Origin: an uncultured Eubacteriales bacterium
Lineage (GTDB): Bacteria > Bacillota > Clostridia > Oscillospirales > Oscillospiraceae
Assembly: GCA_902465435.1 (NCBI GenBank)
Contig: CABQNH010000060.1
Coordinates: 1 to 5,550 of the forward strand
Length of the DNA: 5,550 nt
Direction of reading: 5' to 3'
In this document: positions 5,419-5,550 of the stretch, piece by piece
Layout of the letters: each line of letters opens with the position of its first letter
How positions within the stretch are numbered: position 1 is the stretch's first letter
Position numbers and translations under genes: made by a program
Notes under the pieces: generated by a model
Seen by the model: the letters and a program-made list of their open reading frames with translations, nothing else
The model's database searches: none
Told to the model about the DNA's origin: nothing

Positions 5419-5550
5419 GGTTCAAAAAGTGGATAAAGTTTATTATTTTGACTTACTTCGGAACTCGCGCCCTACCGTACCTATGTACGCCGACTGGCGC
5501 GAGTTACTCGTATTCCGAACTTTCTTGATAGCCTGCCAGCGTGTCAAAAA
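5419..5550 (-). repeat. Diverged, split repeat copy 3 with a long stem-loop
   Basis: Read on the minus strand, 5512-5535 matches the start of the constant segment at 19 of 24 positions. After a stem-loop of about 55 bases, GTCAAAATAATAAAC (5438-5452) resembles the tail of the constant segment. The intervening stem-loop pairs AACTCGCGCC (5462-5471) with GGCGCGAGTT (5496-5505), with a smaller CGTAC/GTACG pairing inside and an outer TTCGGAA / TTCCGAA pairing. TTTTGAC (5446-5452) and GTCAAAA (5543-5549) also form an outer inverted repeat. The unit probably runs past the right edge of the window, where the partner arm of its first hairpin is expected. Confidence 0.55.

Noticed and set aside
1..5550. 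CRISPR array, rRNA, complete insertion sequence or transposase
   Set aside because: There are no regularly spaced direct repeats, no rRNA-like sequence and no transposase gene. The repeats found are few, inverted and hairpin-based.

Overview
The window looks like part of a Bacillota chromosome, most likely a gut-type clostridium. Oscillospiraceae is my best guess, not a proof. Supporting signs are a short zinc-ribbon ribosomal protein L28, an HPr kinase/phosphorylase, strong AGGAGG-type ribosome binding sites, sigma-A promoters, GC-rich genes separated by AT-rich spacers, and a VTC-domain / DUF4956 / CotH gene set of the clostridial type.

Layout. Positions 1-81 hold a hairpin-containing repeat (copy 1), followed by the rpmB terminator (106-141). 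rpmB runs on the minus strand (153-341). A compact divergent promoter region (342-550) serves rpmB leftward and hprK rightward, with the two -35 boxes 36 bp apart. hprK (551-1489, plus) follows. The convergent gap 1490-1762 contains a GC-rich palindromic patch and a hairpin (1601-1643) that probably terminates transcription from both sides. A minus-strand operon then reads right to left: a VTC/polyphosphate-polymerase-domain protein (4392-5063), a DUF4956 membrane protein (3662-4333) and a large membrane-anchored CotH-family kinase-like protein (1763-3649). The last 487 bases (5064-5550) contain no credible gene. They hold the operon's upstream region and two more members of the repeat family (copy 2 at 5288-5370, copy 3 at about 5419-5550).

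How the parts may work together. rpmB and hprK are housekeeping genes: ribosome assembly and carbon catabolite control through HPr Ser46. The three-gene operon is the most interesting protein-coding part. It combines a cytosolic, ATP-using, polyphosphate-type catalytic domain, a polytopic membrane protein and an extracytoplasmic protein-kinase-like domain. I infer a membrane-linked phosphate-polymer or phosphorylation system. This grouping recurs in clostridia, so it is not new as a gene order, but its biochemistry is not shown by the sequence.

The clearest non-coding signal is the repeat. A nearly constant segment (50 of 55 positions identical between copies 1 and 2) lies beside a hairpin whose sequence differs completely between copies while the hairpin itself is kept. 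Copies 1 and 2 form an inverted pair flanking every gene in the window. Copy 3 looks like a diverged member split by a long additional stem-loop.
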